A stretch of DNA of 64,000 nucleotides from Pedobacter lusitanus (lineage in GTDB: Bacteria; Bacteroidota; Bacteroidia; Sphingobacteriales; Sphingobacteriaceae): positions 806,001-870,000 of the forward strand of contig NZ_CP157278.1 of assembly GCF_040026395.1 (NCBI RefSeq). Direction: 5' to 3'. The position numbers were made by a program, and so were the translations under genes. Under the pieces are notes generated by a model. The model saw only the letters and a program-made list of their open reading frames with translations, did not search any database and had not been told where the DNA came from. Positions 38,930 through 47,551 of the stretch are shown piece after piece; the first letter of the stretch is position 1, and each line of letters opens with the position of its first letter.

Positions 38930-39105
38930 TTGAGCCCATGAGTTCGGGAAGCCACAGTTGAACTGTTTATTCGAAATTTCTAGAATCAGAATTTACTGGG
39001 AAATTGGTATTAGAAGTTGGAGTTTCCGGAAAATCTGACCTATAATATTCAACATAAACGCAAAAAAACCGTATCCTGAGTAACAGCAGGCGACGGTTTT
39101 TTTTA
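38930..39105 (+). ncRNA. Candidate small RNA with its own promoter and terminator
   Basis: The 587-bp gap 38784-39370 has no ORF. Inside it, a promoter-like TATAATTTG lies near 38913-38922. About 40 bases on begins a G+C-richer stretch (CTTGAGCCCATGAGTTCGGG) followed by inverted segments (GGAAA/TTTCC). It ends in a strong intrinsic terminator: CCGT-ATCCTG-loop-CAGG-CG-ACGG then eight T (about 39070-39103). The form and ~175-nt size would fit 6S RNA or another regulator, but I cannot place it in a family. Confidence 0.45.
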
Positions 39106-39244
39106 TTAACTACAAATGACCGCTATAGTTTACTATAATTATACCGCTTTAATTTCCAAACTTTATACGATCTTTAATCAAGACTGTTTAATATTTACAG
39201 GCTAAAATTATCTCCTGAAAAACGGTACGCTAATGTACACCACC

Positions 39245-39313
39245 TGTCCGTTATCGAACGGTTTTAAATTTACAATGAACAAAAATCATAGTTTATCCTG
39301 TCAAAAAAGGACA
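39245..39313 (+). promoter_or_regulatory. Two dyads upstream of the sigma-54-type promoter (possible activator sites)
   Basis: TGTC-N7-GAAC at 39245-39259 (with the tighter dyad CCGTT-ATCG-AACGG at 39248-39261) and TGTC-N7-GACA at 39299-39313 share a half-site and both follow CC. They are 54 bp apart, close to five helical turns, and lie 25-80 bp upstream of the promoter, where enhancer-binding proteins bind. Confidence 0.4.
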
Positions 39314-39323
39314 TAAAAGGTAA

Positions 39324-39339
39324 TGGCATACGTTTAGCT
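39324..39339 (+). promoter_or_regulatory. rpoN-dependent site: Sigma-54 (-24/-12) promoter for the ABC permease
   Basis: TGGCATACGTTTAGCT matches TGGCAYRNNNNTTGCW at all but one position, with GG (39325-39326) and GC (39337-39338) exactly 10 bp apart as required. The start would fall near 39350, about 20 bases before the permease ATG. Confidence 0.65.
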
Positions 39340-39370
39340 TCGTGCATAAAAAAATATTAACCCCAAAAAG

Positions 39371-41737
39371 ATGTTTAAACTCGACCTGAAAATAGCATTA
39401 CGCAGTCTCTGGAAAAATAAAGGATATACACTAATCAATGTTGGAGGCCTGGCAATCGGATTAGCCAGCTGTATGATATTACTGCTTTATGTAGCTTATG
39501 AATGGAGCTATGACAGACAGTTTACCAACTTTGATAAAACCTATGTAATTTATAATAATGCTAAAACCGATACACAAACTTTTAGCTGGGCATGGACGCC
39601 AAATGGCATGGCCGATGAGGTAAAAAGTAAAATACCGGGCGTAGCTTACACTTCACGCTCATCATATCCGGAGGAAGCCTTACTGAGTAATGGAGAAAAG
39701 AATTTCAAAAAGAAATGCGTTTATACAGACCCGTCTTTTCTGAAGATATTCGATTATAAGGTTATTAAAGGAAATCAAAACCTGGCTTTAAACAATATCA
39801 ATTCTGTTATTTTAACCAAAACACTGGCAAAAAACCTGTTCGGCGATGAAGACCCGATCAATAAGACAGTAAAATTAGAGAATACCGAGGTTTTAAAGGT
39901 TGAAGCAGTCATTGAAGATGTTCCGAAAAACAGCAGCATCCAGTTTGATTATCTGATGCCCTGGTCTTTATTCTTAAAACAACATCCCTGGGCAAAGGAA
40001 ATAAATTTTGGTAACAACATGTGCCTGACCGTAGTTCAGCTCCAGAGTAATGTTTTCTTTGATAAAGCCAATAATCAGATCAGGGATATCTATAGAAATC
40101 ATATCAAAAATGCAACCAATACGGCATTGCTTCATCCTCTATCAAAATGGCATTTGTATGGTAACTTTGAAAATGGTAAATCAGTTGGCGGTAAGATAGA
40201 TCAGCTCAGAATATTTCTCATACTGGCATTCTGTATCCTCCTTATTGCCTGTGTTAACTTCATGAACCTTTCCACTGCCAGATCAGAAAAAAGAGCTAAA
40301 GAAGTTGGCGTCAGAAAAACAATCGGCTCTTCAAGAACTGCACTGGTCGGGCAGTTCTTGATAGAATCCACTTTGCTTTCTTTTATGGGAATGCTGGTTG
40401 CATTTATTTTAATGGAGATGAGCCTTCCCTATTTTAACACCCTACTCAACATTGAGCTTGTTATCAACTACCAAAACTGGACATTCTGGGCAGTTCTGGT
40501 TGGCCTGACGATAATTACTGGTCTTATCGCAGGCAGTTACCCGGCATTTTACCTCTCCTCTTTTGAACCCGTTAAGGTACTCAAGGGCTTTAGTACTGCG
40601 GGTAATTCTTCACTCTCGACAAGAAAGGTTTTAGTTGTCTTTCAGTTCGTATTTGCCGCCTGTTTAATCATTTGTACTGCAGTTATTTACCAGCAGCTCA
40701 ATTTCATTAGAAACAAACCAATTGGTTATAATAAAGCTGGTTTAATACAAATACCCATACAGGGAAGCCTTACCAATCATAAGAAATTAACTATATTAAA
40801 AGAACGACTACTCAAAACCGGAGCAGTGACAGAAGTAAGTTATTTTAGCAGAAGTATAAATGAAGGCGGAAACAATACATTTGATGTTAGCTGGCCTGGT
40901 AAAAGTCCAAATGAGGATGTGCTGTTTAATAACCGTGATGCAGGTGAAGACTTTGCCAGAACCATAGGTGCCGAAATGGTGGCCGGCAGGGACTATTCTT
41001 CCAAATTCACTGCTGATTCCACCAGTATTGTAATTAATGAGGCCGCAGTCAAAGTCATGGGATTCAAACAACCTGTCGGGCAAATTATAAATATTTACGA
41101 TAAGTCTTATACAATAATTGGTGTCATGAAAGACTTCGTCATGGAGTCACCTTATAATAAGGCTGCGCCTATGTTTATCACCAATCAAATCGAAGGAGTC
41201 AAATTTGTAATTGCCAGACTGAATCCTGCTCAGAATATCAGTACATCAGCAGACCAGATTGACAATGTTTTTAAATCCCTCAACCCTAATTTCCCGGTAG
41301 ACAGAGTGTTTGTCGATAATAGTTTTGAACAGAAATTCCAAAATGAAAGATTATTAGGAATTCTATCCAACTGGTTTGGTGGTTTTGCTATTTTCATCTC
41401 CTGTCTGGGCTTATTGGGCCTGGCATTATTCATGGCGGAACAAAGAAGAAAGGAAATCAGTATCCGTAAAGTTTTAGGTGCAAGTACCCTGAATATTTTA
41501 ACACTGCTCAATAAAGACTTCATTAAACTGGTAGGTATTGCTAACCTCATTGCATTTCCAATTGCCTATATCCTGATCAGTAAATGGCTGTCAGGTTTTG
41601 AATTCAAGGTAGGGATTACAATCGTACCTTTTACTCTGGCCATTGGTTTATCGCTGATCATCGCTATTATAACGGTAAGTGTACAATCTGTTAAAGTAGC
41701 CAAATCAGCTCCGATAGACGCACTGAAACACGAATAA
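39371..41737 (+). CDS. ABC transporter permease, FtsX/MacB-like
   Basis: A 788-residue inner membrane protein with two FtsX modules: a first helix near residues 20-42, a periplasmic MacB-type domain, helices near 280, 330 and 375, another helix near 425, a second periplasmic domain, and three helices at the end. RSEKRAKEVGVRKTIGSS and QRRKEISIRKVLGAS are the paired cytoplasmic signatures. Bacteroidota have many such large permeases, often tied to antimicrobial peptide or lipoprotein export, with the ATPase elsewhere, as here. A sigma-54-type promoter precedes it. Confidence 0.9.
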   Translation: MFKLDLKIALRSLWKNKGYTLINVGGLAIGLASCMILLLYVAYEWSYDRQFTNFDKTYVIYNNAKTDTQTFSWAWTPNGMADEVKSKIPGVAYTSRSSYPEEALLSNGEKNFKKKCVYTDPSFLKIFDYKVIKGNQNLALNNINSVILTKTLAKNLFGDEDPINKTVKLENTEVLKVEAVIEDVPKNSSIQFDYLMPWSLFLKQHPWAKEINFGNNMCLTVVQLQSNVFFDKANNQIRDIYRNHIKNATNTALLHPLSKWHLYGNFENGKSVGGKIDQLRIFLILAFCILLIACVNFMNLSTARSEKRAKEVGVRKTIGSSRTALVGQFLIESTLLSFMGMLVAFILMEMSLPYFNTLLNIELVINYQNWTFWAVLVGLTIITGLIAGSYPAFYLSSFEPVKVLKGFSTAGNSSLSTRKVLVVFQFVFAACLIICTAVIYQQLNFIRNKPIGYNKAGLIQIPIQGSLTNHKKLTILKERLLKTGAVTEVSYFSRSINEGGNNTFDVSWPGKSPNEDVLFNNRDAGEDFARTIGAEMVAGRDYSSKFTADSTSIVINEAAVKVMGFKQPVGQIINIYDKSYTIIGVMKDFVMESPYNKAAPMFITNQIEGVKFVIARLNPAQNISTSADQIDNVFKSLNPNFPVDRVFVDNSFEQKFQNERLLGILSNWFGGFAIFISCLGLLGLALFMAEQRRKEISIRKVLGASTLNILTLLNKDFIKLVGIANLIAFPIAYILISKWLSGFEFKVGITIVPFTLAIGLSLIIAIITVSVQSVKVAKSAPIDALKHE

Positions 41738-41742
41738 TAAAA

Positions 41743-41799
41743 TCATAATCACAAAAAAAGCCTCACAAAATAATTGTGAGGCTTTTTTTGTGATTATGA
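41743..41799. terminator. Bidirectional terminator between the ABC permease and pnp
   Basis: Arms 41743-41768 and 41774-41799 are perfect 26-bp reverse complements with a 5-nt loop. The core GCCTCACAA/TTGTGAGGC is flanked by seven A and seven T, so it can end both converging transcripts. Confidence 0.92.
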
Positions 41800-41802
41800 A
41801 CC

Positions 41803-43950
41803 TTATGCAGGCTTATTTTCCTGGACACCTTCCGGTTTTGGAGGACGAGGCAATAAAGCTTTTCTTGAAAGTTTCATTTTACCCTGTTTGTCAATGTCTA
41901 ATAATTTAACCTGGATTTTGTCACCTTCTTTAAGGACACCATCCATAGTTTCCAGACGTTCCCATGCAATCTCAGAAATGTGCAGTAAACCATCTTTACC
42001 TGGCATAATCTCAACGAAAGCACCAAATGGCATGATAGATTTAACTTTACCATCATAAGTAGCACCTATATCCGGTTTAGCGGCGATTGCATTGATACGT
42101 TTAACAGCAGCATCAATCGCGGCTTTGTTATCAGCAAAAATTTCAACGATACCTTTGTTACCAACCTCTTCAATAGAGATAGATGCGCCGGTTTCGCGTT
42201 GCATTTCCTGAATGATTTTACCACCCGGGCCAATTACAGCACCGATAAATTCTTTGTCAATGCTCAGAGATACGATACGCGGAGCGTGATCTTTATAATC
42301 TTCACGGGGAACAGCGATAGTTTTCGCCATCTCATTTAAGATGTGTAAACGGGCTTCATTAGCTTGTTTCAAGGCAGCAGTTAAAACCTCCCATTTCAAA
42401 CCATTGATTTTTAAGTCCATCTGACAAGCAACGATACCTTTTTCAGTACCAGTTACCTTGAAGTCCATATCACCTAAGTGATCTTCATCACCAAGGATGT
42501 CAGTAAGGATTGCATATTTACCAGTTTTCTCATCAGTAATTAATCCCATTGCAATACCCGATACCGGAGCTTTGATTTTAATACCTGCATCCATCAGTGC
42601 TAATGTACCAGCACAAACAGTAGCCATAGAAGAAGAACCGTTAGATTCAAGAATATCAGAAACGATACGGATTGTATAAGGATTTTCTTCCAGTCCCGGT
42701 AATACTTTTCTTAATGAACGCATAGCCAGGTGACCATGACCAATTTCACGACGGCCTGCACCTCTGTTCGGGCGAACCTCACCAGTAGAGAATCCAGGGA
42801 AATTGTAGTGCAATAAGAATTTATTATATCCATTGATGAAAGCACCATCAATCATTTGCTCATCATCTTTAGAACCTAAAGTAACCGTAGTTAATGATTG
42901 AGTTTCACCACGTGTGAATACTGCAGAACCGTGAGCAGAAGGTAAATAACTAACCTCGCTCCAGATAGGACGTACAGTACGTACATCACGACCATCTAAA
43001 CGCATACCTTCGTCTAAAACAAGGTTACGGATAGCGTCATATTGTACATCGTGGAAATATTTTTTAGCTAAAAACGCAGTTACAGCATCAACTTCTTCAC
43101 CAAGAGTTGCTACGAAAGCAGCTGAAATCTCAGCAAATTTCTCCGTACGCTCATGTTTTGCAGTCTGGCTTTTAGCTACAGCGTAAACCTGATCATAAGT
43201 AGCAGCATAAACCTGCTCTTTTAATTCAGGGTTGCTGTCTTCATGAGAATATTCACGTTTTTTTGTTTTACCAACTAATTCAGTTAATTCTTTTTGAACT
43301 TTAACCTGAACGATGATCGCTTTATGAGCAAATTCGATAGCTTCAACCATTTCTTCTTCAGAAATTTCATCAGCTTCACCTTCAACCATTACGATATCAT
43401 TCTCAGTACCAGCCACTAAAAACTCTAAAGTAGCACGTTCTAAGTCACTAACATATGGATTGATCACTAATTGACCATCAATTTTAGCAACACGAACTTC
43501 AGAGATTGGTCCGTTAAAAGGAATGTCAGAAACAGCGATGGCAGCTGAAGCAGCTAAACCAGCCAGTGAATCCGGCATTATATTTTTATCAGAAGAGATC
43601 AGTGTGATCATTACCTGAGTATCAGAGTGATAATCTTCAGGGAACATTGGACGTAAAGCACGGTCTACCAAACGTGAGATTAAAACCTCATAGTCTGATA
43701 ATCTAGCCTCACGACGTAAGAAACCACCTGGAATACGACCAGCAGCCGCATATTTTTCCTGGTAATCTACAGATAAAGGTAAAAAGTCAACACCAGCTTT
43801 AGCACCTACTGAAGAAACTACAGTAGCTAAAAGCATTGTGTCACCCATTCTTACCACAACTGAACCATCAGCCTGTTTAGCTAATTTTCCAGTTTCAATT
43901 TCGATGGTTCTTCCATCGCCAAGATCGAACGATTTTTTTATTACATTCAT
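41803..43950 (-). CDS. pnp: Polynucleotide phosphorylase
   Basis: A phosphorolytic 3'-5' exoribonuclease that works in RNA turnover. The 715-residue protein has two RNase PH domains ([26 protein letters not shown] in the first, [10 protein letters not shown] and [14 protein letters not shown] in the second), a KH domain ([16 protein letters not shown] near residue 570) and an S1 domain ([17 protein letters not shown] near 635). It ends with a short Pro-rich tail. rpsO lies upstream on the same strand, as in many bacteria, with a terminator hairpin between them that can be partly read through. Confidence 0.98.
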   Translation of the reverse strand: MNVIKKSFDLGDGRTIEIETGKLAKQADGSVVVRMGDTMLLATVVSSVGAKAGVDFLPLSVDYQEKYAAAGRIPGGFLRREARLSDYEVLISRLVDRALRPMFPEDYHSDTQVMITLISSDKNIMPDSLAGLAASAAIAVSDIPFNGPISEVRVAKIDGQLVINPYVSDLERATLEFLVAGTENDIVMVEGEADEISEEEMVEAIEFAHKAIIVQVKVQKELTELVGKTKKREYSHEDSNPELKEQVYAATYDQVYAVAKSQTAKHERTEKFAEISAAFVATLGEEVDAVTAFLAKKYFHDVQYDAIRNLVLDEGMRLDGRDVRTVRPIWSEVSYLPSAHGSAVFTRGETQSLTTVTLGSKDDEQMIDGAFINGYNKFLLHYNFPGFSTGEVRPNRGAGRREIGHGHLAMRSLRKVLPGLEENPYTIRIVSDILESNGSSSMATVCAGTLALMDAGIKIKAPVSGIAMGLITDEKTGKYAILTDILGDEDHLGDMDFKVTGTEKGIVACQMDLKINGLKWEVLTAALKQANEARLHILNEMAKTIAVPREDYKDHAPRIVSLSIDKEFIGAVIGPGGKIIQEMQRETGASISIEEVGNKGIVEIFADNKAAIDAAVKRINAIAAKPDIGATYDGKVKSIMPFGAFVEIMPGKDGLLHISEIAWERLETMDGVLKEGDKIQVKLLDIDKQGKMKLSRKALLPRPPKPEGVQENKPA

Positions 43951-44023
43951 TTACAAATTGTTGCGGTGTGTTTTCCTCTTTGGACACACCAGATTTATAT
44001 ATATATTTTTATTCTTCAATTAA

Positions 44024-44049
44024 AAAAGCCATCCTTTAGAATGGCTTTT
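44024..44049 (-). terminator. Terminator or attenuator between rpsO and pnp
   Basis: AAAAGCCAT (44024-44032) pairs with ATGGCTTTT (44041-44049). Read on the minus strand it is followed by a T run. It begins 17 bases after the rpsO stop and lies 74 bases ahead of pnp. Confidence 0.8.
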
Positions 44050-44065
44050 CTTGATATTTTAACGC

Positions 44066-44371
44066 TTATTTACTATCTCTTGTCGAACCTAATGGTTTGA
44101 TAATATCTCTTAAACCTAAAGATTTAATGATAGCACGGTAACGGTTGATATCTTTTTTAAACAGGTAAGCCAAAATACCACGGCGTTTACCTACTAATTT
44201 TTGAAGAGACAATTGAGTAGAGAAATCTTTACGATTTTTCTTCAAGTGTTCTGTTAAGTGCGCGATACGGTAAGTGAATAACGCTACTTGTCCTTCTGCA
44301 GATCCTGTGTTAGTTTCTACTTCGCCGTGTTTTTTGAAAATGTCGGCTTTTACTTCTTTACTTAAATACAT
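44066..44371 (-). CDS. rpsO: 30S ribosomal protein S15
   Basis: A primary binder of 16S rRNA in the central domain. FKKHGEVETNTGSAEGQVALFTYRI and HLKKNRKDFSTQLSLQKLVGKRR are diagnostic. At 101 residues it is about 12 longer than the E. coli protein because of a C-terminal extension (IIKPLGSTRDSK). It heads the rpsO-pnp pair. A promoter element lies 45 bases upstream. Confidence 0.98.
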   Translation of the reverse strand: MYLSKEVKADIFKKHGEVETNTGSAEGQVALFTYRIAHLTEHLKKNRKDFSTQLSLQKLVGKRRGILAYLFKKDINRYRAIIKSLGLRDIIKPLGSTRDSK

Positions 44372-44415
44372 TGCTTGAATTATACTAAAGTGTATATTGA
44401 TTAATTAATTAGGCG

Positions 44416-44423
44416 CAAAGATA
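44416..44423 (-). promoter_or_regulatory. rpsO promoter -7 element
   Basis: TATCTTTG on the minus strand (44423-44416) matches TAnnTTTG exactly and would give an rpsO leader of about 40 bases. No convincing -33 element was found. Confidence 0.6.
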
Positions 44424-44486
44424 GTGTAAGTTTTCAGGATAACCATCTATCCTGATAAATTATTTCTGTAAACAGCCCTCAAACTT

Positions 44487-44494
44487 TACTTTTG
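44487..44494 (+). promoter_or_regulatory. Promoter -7 element abutting the thioesterase start codon
   Basis: TACTTTTG matches TAnnTTTG exactly and its last base is only 5 bases before the ATG at 44499. A start 4-7 bases downstream of the element would fall on or next to the A of the ATG, giving a leaderless mRNA. Confidence 0.5.
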
Positions 44495-44498
44495 CAGG

Positions 44499-44918
44499 AT
44501 GGAAAAGACGGAATACAGCATATTTGAGACAGCATTACAGGTAAGACCCGATGATATAGACATGTTTAATCACGTCCATAACAGTAAATATTTTGATTAT
44601 GTACTGGCTGCGCGTTACGATCAGATGGAGAAATTCTATAAAATGCCTATGGAGGAATTCCTGAAAAGCGGTTTCGGGTGGGTTGTCCGCACTGCACACG
44701 TAGACTATAAAAGACCTTTGATTCTGGGAGATCAGCTTAAGATAAGAACTGGAATACTGACGATCAATGAAAAAGGATGCCGTGTTCAGTTTGAAATAGA
44801 AACCGTACGCACCGGCAAAATAGCATCAGATGGCTGGTTTGATTATGTACTAATAGATACCACTACCGGAAGAGGCTGTAAGGTTAGTGAAGAAATGATT
44901 AAAGCCTATAGTGTATAA
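44499..44918 (+). CDS. Hotdog-fold acyl-CoA thioesterase (4HBT family)
   Basis: The 139-residue protein has the 4-hydroxybenzoyl-CoA thioesterase pattern: VRPDDIDMFNHVHNSKYFDYVLAARY near the start, where the Asp before MFNHV is the usual catalytic residue, then VVRTAHVDYKRPLILGDQL. It hydrolyses acyl-CoA esters, but the chain length is unknown. The ATG at 44499 is directly preceded by a promoter element. A MATE transporter follows 53 bases later on the same strand. Confidence 0.9.
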   Translation: MEKTEYSIFETALQVRPDDIDMFNHVHNSKYFDYVLAARYDQMEKFYKMPMEEFLKSGFGWVVRTAHVDYKRPLILGDQLKIRTGILTINEKGCRVQFEIETVRTGKIASDGWFDYVLIDTTTGRGCKVSEEMIKAYSV

Positions 44919-44971
44919 AGAAAAACACCCTGTATAAATATAATTTATTATTACATTAGGATAATAATTAT

Positions 44972-46399
44972 ATGACTACAAAACAAAGCCATTCAGCCAG
45001 TAAGGCCGGCAAAATCTTCGACTTACTCAAACAAGCTGTTCAGGGTAAAGAACTTGACTTTACTCAGGGCAGTATGCGCAGAGCCGTTTTATTACTGGCT
45101 ATTCCCATGATGCTCGAAATGATCATGGAATCCGTATTCGCATTAGTAGACCTTTATTTTGTAGGCCATCTTCACAATAGCAGTGAAGCCATACAAACAG
45201 TAGGTTTAACAGAATCAGTACTGACCATTATCTATTCTCTTGCCGTTGGGATGAGTATGGCAGCAACAGCAGTGGTTGCCAGAAGAATCGGAGAAAAAGA
45301 TCCGGCTGCAGCTGCAAAAGCAGGTATGCAGGCGGTACTGGTCGCTGTGGTATTTAATATATTACTGAGTATAGCAGGTTTTATTTATGCCCGGGAGATT
45401 CTGATGCTCATGGGCGCTTCGGCAGCAACAGCTACGGCCGGCACCCCATTTATACAGACAATGATGTGCGGAAGTACAATTATTGTTTTGTTATTTCTGA
45501 TTAACGGAATCTTCAGAGGTGCAGGAAATGCTGCCATAGCGATGAAAAGTTTATGGGTAGCCAATCTGGCCAATATTATCTTATGTCCGATATTAATTAA
45601 TGGATTTGGACCAATACCGGCTTTCGGTTTAACCGGCGCTGCCATAGCAACTACTATAGGCCGGGCAACCGGTGTCTGTTATCAGTTGTATCAGTTGATT
45701 AAAGGAAATGGTCAGTTAAAAATAAAGCTGGCTTACCTCTACCCCCACTTCAAACAAATCACTGCCTTACTTAAAATTGCCGTTCCAGCGATATTCCAAT
45801 TCGTTATCGGGTCATGCAGCTGGATTTTTCTGGCACAGCTGGTTGCCACTACAGGCGGGGATCATGGTTCAGCGGGTTATCAGACGGCATTGAGATTAAT
45901 GATGTTTTTTATGCTGCCAGCCTGGGGTTTAAGTGGTGCTGCAGCAACACTGGTAGGACAAAACCTCGGAGCGAAAGATCCTAAACGCGCTGAAGACTCT
46001 GTCTGGCAGACTACAAAATATATTTTAATCTATATGGCCATAGCCATGATACTCACATTACTGGCCGGGCACTACTTCATTTCATTTTTCACAGAAGACA
46101 CCTTAATTCAGGGTGTTGCTTCCAGGGCACTGAATATTATGAGTATGGGATTTTTGTTCTATGGAATAGGCATGGTCATGACAAGTACCTTTAACGGAGC
46201 CGGAGACACAACAACACCAACACTGATTAACTTCTTTGGTTTCTGGTTATTTCAGATTCCGCTGGCCTTTATTCTGGCAAAACATTTCAATTTGGGGCCG
46301 GATGGCGTGTTCGTAGCTATCCCGGTTTCCGAAACAGGAATTGCTATTGCAGGCTATATCTTATTCAAAAAAGGCAACTGGAAAACCAAACAGGTTTAA
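44972..46399 (+). CDS. MATE family efflux transporter
   Basis: A 475-residue inner membrane protein with about twelve hydrophobic helices after a 35-residue cytoplasmic N-terminus. LAIPMMLEMIMESVFALVD, FLINGIFRGAGNAAIAM and TSTFNGAGDTTTP are the family signatures in both halves. It exports cationic drugs or metabolites by Na+ or H+ exchange, and the substrate is not known. It ends at a strong palindromic terminator. Confidence 0.94.
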   Translation: MTTKQSHSASKAGKIFDLLKQAVQGKELDFTQGSMRRAVLLLAIPMMLEMIMESVFALVDLYFVGHLHNSSEAIQTVGLTESVLTIIYSLAVGMSMAATAVVARRIGEKDPAAAAKAGMQAVLVAVVFNILLSIAGFIYAREILMLMGASAATATAGTPFIQTMMCGSTIIVLLFLINGIFRGAGNAAIAMKSLWVANLANIILCPILINGFGPIPAFGLTGAAIATTIGRATGVCYQLYQLIKGNGQLKIKLAYLYPHFKQITALLKIAVPAIFQFVIGSCSWIFLAQLVATTGGDHGSAGYQTALRLMMFFMLPAWGLSGAAATLVGQNLGAKDPKRAEDSVWQTTKYILIYMAIAMILTLLAGHYFISFFTEDTLIQGVASRALNIMSMGFLFYGIGMVMTSTFNGAGDTTTPTLINFFGFWLFQIPLAFILAKHFNLGPDGVFVAIPVSETGIAIAGYILFKKGNWKTKQV

Positions 46400-46412
46400 C
46401 CTTATATTGATG

Positions 46413-46450
46413 ATCGTATAATTTCTGTTTTAAAACAGAAATTATACGAT
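46413..46450. terminator. 38-bp perfect palindrome, convergent terminator
   Basis: 46413-46431 and 46432-46450 are perfect reverse complements with no spacer (centre TTTTAAAA). It lies between the convergent MATE and DUF983 genes. Confidence 0.8.
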
Positions 46451-46457
46451 TGCTGAA

Positions 46458-46883
46458 TTATGCAGATTTAATGAAATTTGCAGGATCATCACCACTACCT
46501 GGTATATAACCCAAACCCGGTGTTAACCAATGTAACAGTATTACTCTTGAATATCTGTAGTTAAACGGAGAACAGATAAAAACTGTTAACAGCAGAATAC
46601 CTACATAATACCATAGATTATCATAAACAAGCGGCAGGCCTAAAACATAAGTAGCTACACTCGCACTAATCATTTCTGCCACATTCATTGCGTAACTGAT
46701 AAACATTGCAACGTAGAAGAAACCAGGTTCTCTCTCAAAACGCAGATTGCAATGTGGACAATACTCATTCGTGATTTGTCCTTTGAACGAAAAAGAATAC
46801 ATTTTACCACTAAAAATATTTCCCTGTCTGCATCTTGGACATTTACATTGAATGACGGCTTCTAACTTTGTAATAGGTGCCAT
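46458..46883 (-). CDS. DUF983 zinc-ribbon membrane protein
   Basis: A 141-residue protein with two CxxC pairs (CKCPRCRQG near residue 13 and YCPHCNL near 40) forming a zinc ribbon, then two or three membrane helices (about 56-80 and 87-110). LRFEREPGFFYVAMFISYA is the family stretch. Function is unknown, although DUF983 genes often lie near cytochrome oxidase genes in other phyla. It is followed downstream by the palindromic terminator and preceded by the Crp-type regulator on the same strand. Confidence 0.88.
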   Translation of the reverse strand: MAPITKLEAVIQCKCPRCRQGNIFSGKMYSFSFKGQITNEYCPHCNLRFEREPGFFYVAMFISYAMNVAEMISASVATYVLGLPLVYDNLWYYVGILLLTVFICSPFNYRYSRVILLHWLTPGLGYIPGSGDDPANFIKSA

Positions 46884-46927
46884 AAACTTTAATTTTATTC
46901 GTAATAATTAATATACAAAATTAATCA

Positions 46928-47542
46928 TTATAATACATCCTTTTTATGATCTATATCATATCCTGCCTTAACAATTTTCCCTCTTACCAGTTTAAGGTCT
47001 CCAACTGCGGCTAATTTCTTTATTGTTCTGATTACAGTTTCCACTCTCAGACCGCTCATATCTGCCAGTGTTTGCCTGGTTATATTCAAAGCAGCCCCGT
47101 TATCCAGATCCAGGCACAGATAATTGATCAGTGTAAACAATCTGTGTTCGGCCTGTTCGTTGGCCAGTTCTTCAAGCATCATAGATTTGTAAAACAATCT
47201 TTTACTCATCGTCATAATCAGATCCATACTAAAAGACCTGTTCTGATCAATCATTTCAAGAAATGCAGCTCTGTCCAGCTGGATCACTTCAGTATCCTTT
47301 GAAGCTATCGTATAAGCCAGGTAAGGACGGTCCAGCAGTAATGCAGGTTCTCCGAAATGCTGCTTTGACTTAAATACGCCCTGTATAAACTCTCTTCCAT
47401 CCCGATTAACGGTAGCCATCCGGACTTCCCCGTTTTTGATGAAATAGACATATTTCGGTTGCTGCCCCGGCTCATACACTACTTCGCCCTTTTTATAAAA
47501 GGTAGTTTTAAAATTCCGATCTGTTAAATACTGAATATACAT
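46928..47542 (-). CDS. Crp/Fnr family transcription regulator
   Basis: The 204-residue protein has an N-terminal cyclic-nucleotide-binding fold (about residues 12-120: VVYEPGQQPKYVYFIKNGEV, GEPALLLDRPYLAYTIAS) and a C-terminal winged helix (about 140-195: TRQTLADMSGLRVETVIRTIKKL). The phosphate-binding Arg-Ser pair of true CRP is not obvious and there is no Cys cluster of FNR, so the signal is unknown. It starts 9 bases after the ddl stop, so it may share that transcript. Confidence 0.92.
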   Translation of the reverse strand: MYIQYLTDRNFKTTFYKKGEVVYEPGQQPKYVYFIKNGEVRMATVNRDGREFIQGVFKSKQHFGEPALLLDRPYLAYTIASKDTEVIQLDRAAFLEMIDQNRSFSMDLIMTMSKRLFYKSMMLEELANEQAEHRLFTLINYLCLDLDNGAALNITRQTLADMSGLRVETVIRTIKKLAAVGDLKLVRGKIVKAGYDIDHKKDVL

Positions 47543-47551
47543 TGAGCAATT

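Noticed and set aside
38930..39105. Naming the candidate small RNA as 6S RNA (ssrS)
   Set aside because: Size and terminator fit, but I could not confirm the central open bubble and closing stem by eye, so no name is given.
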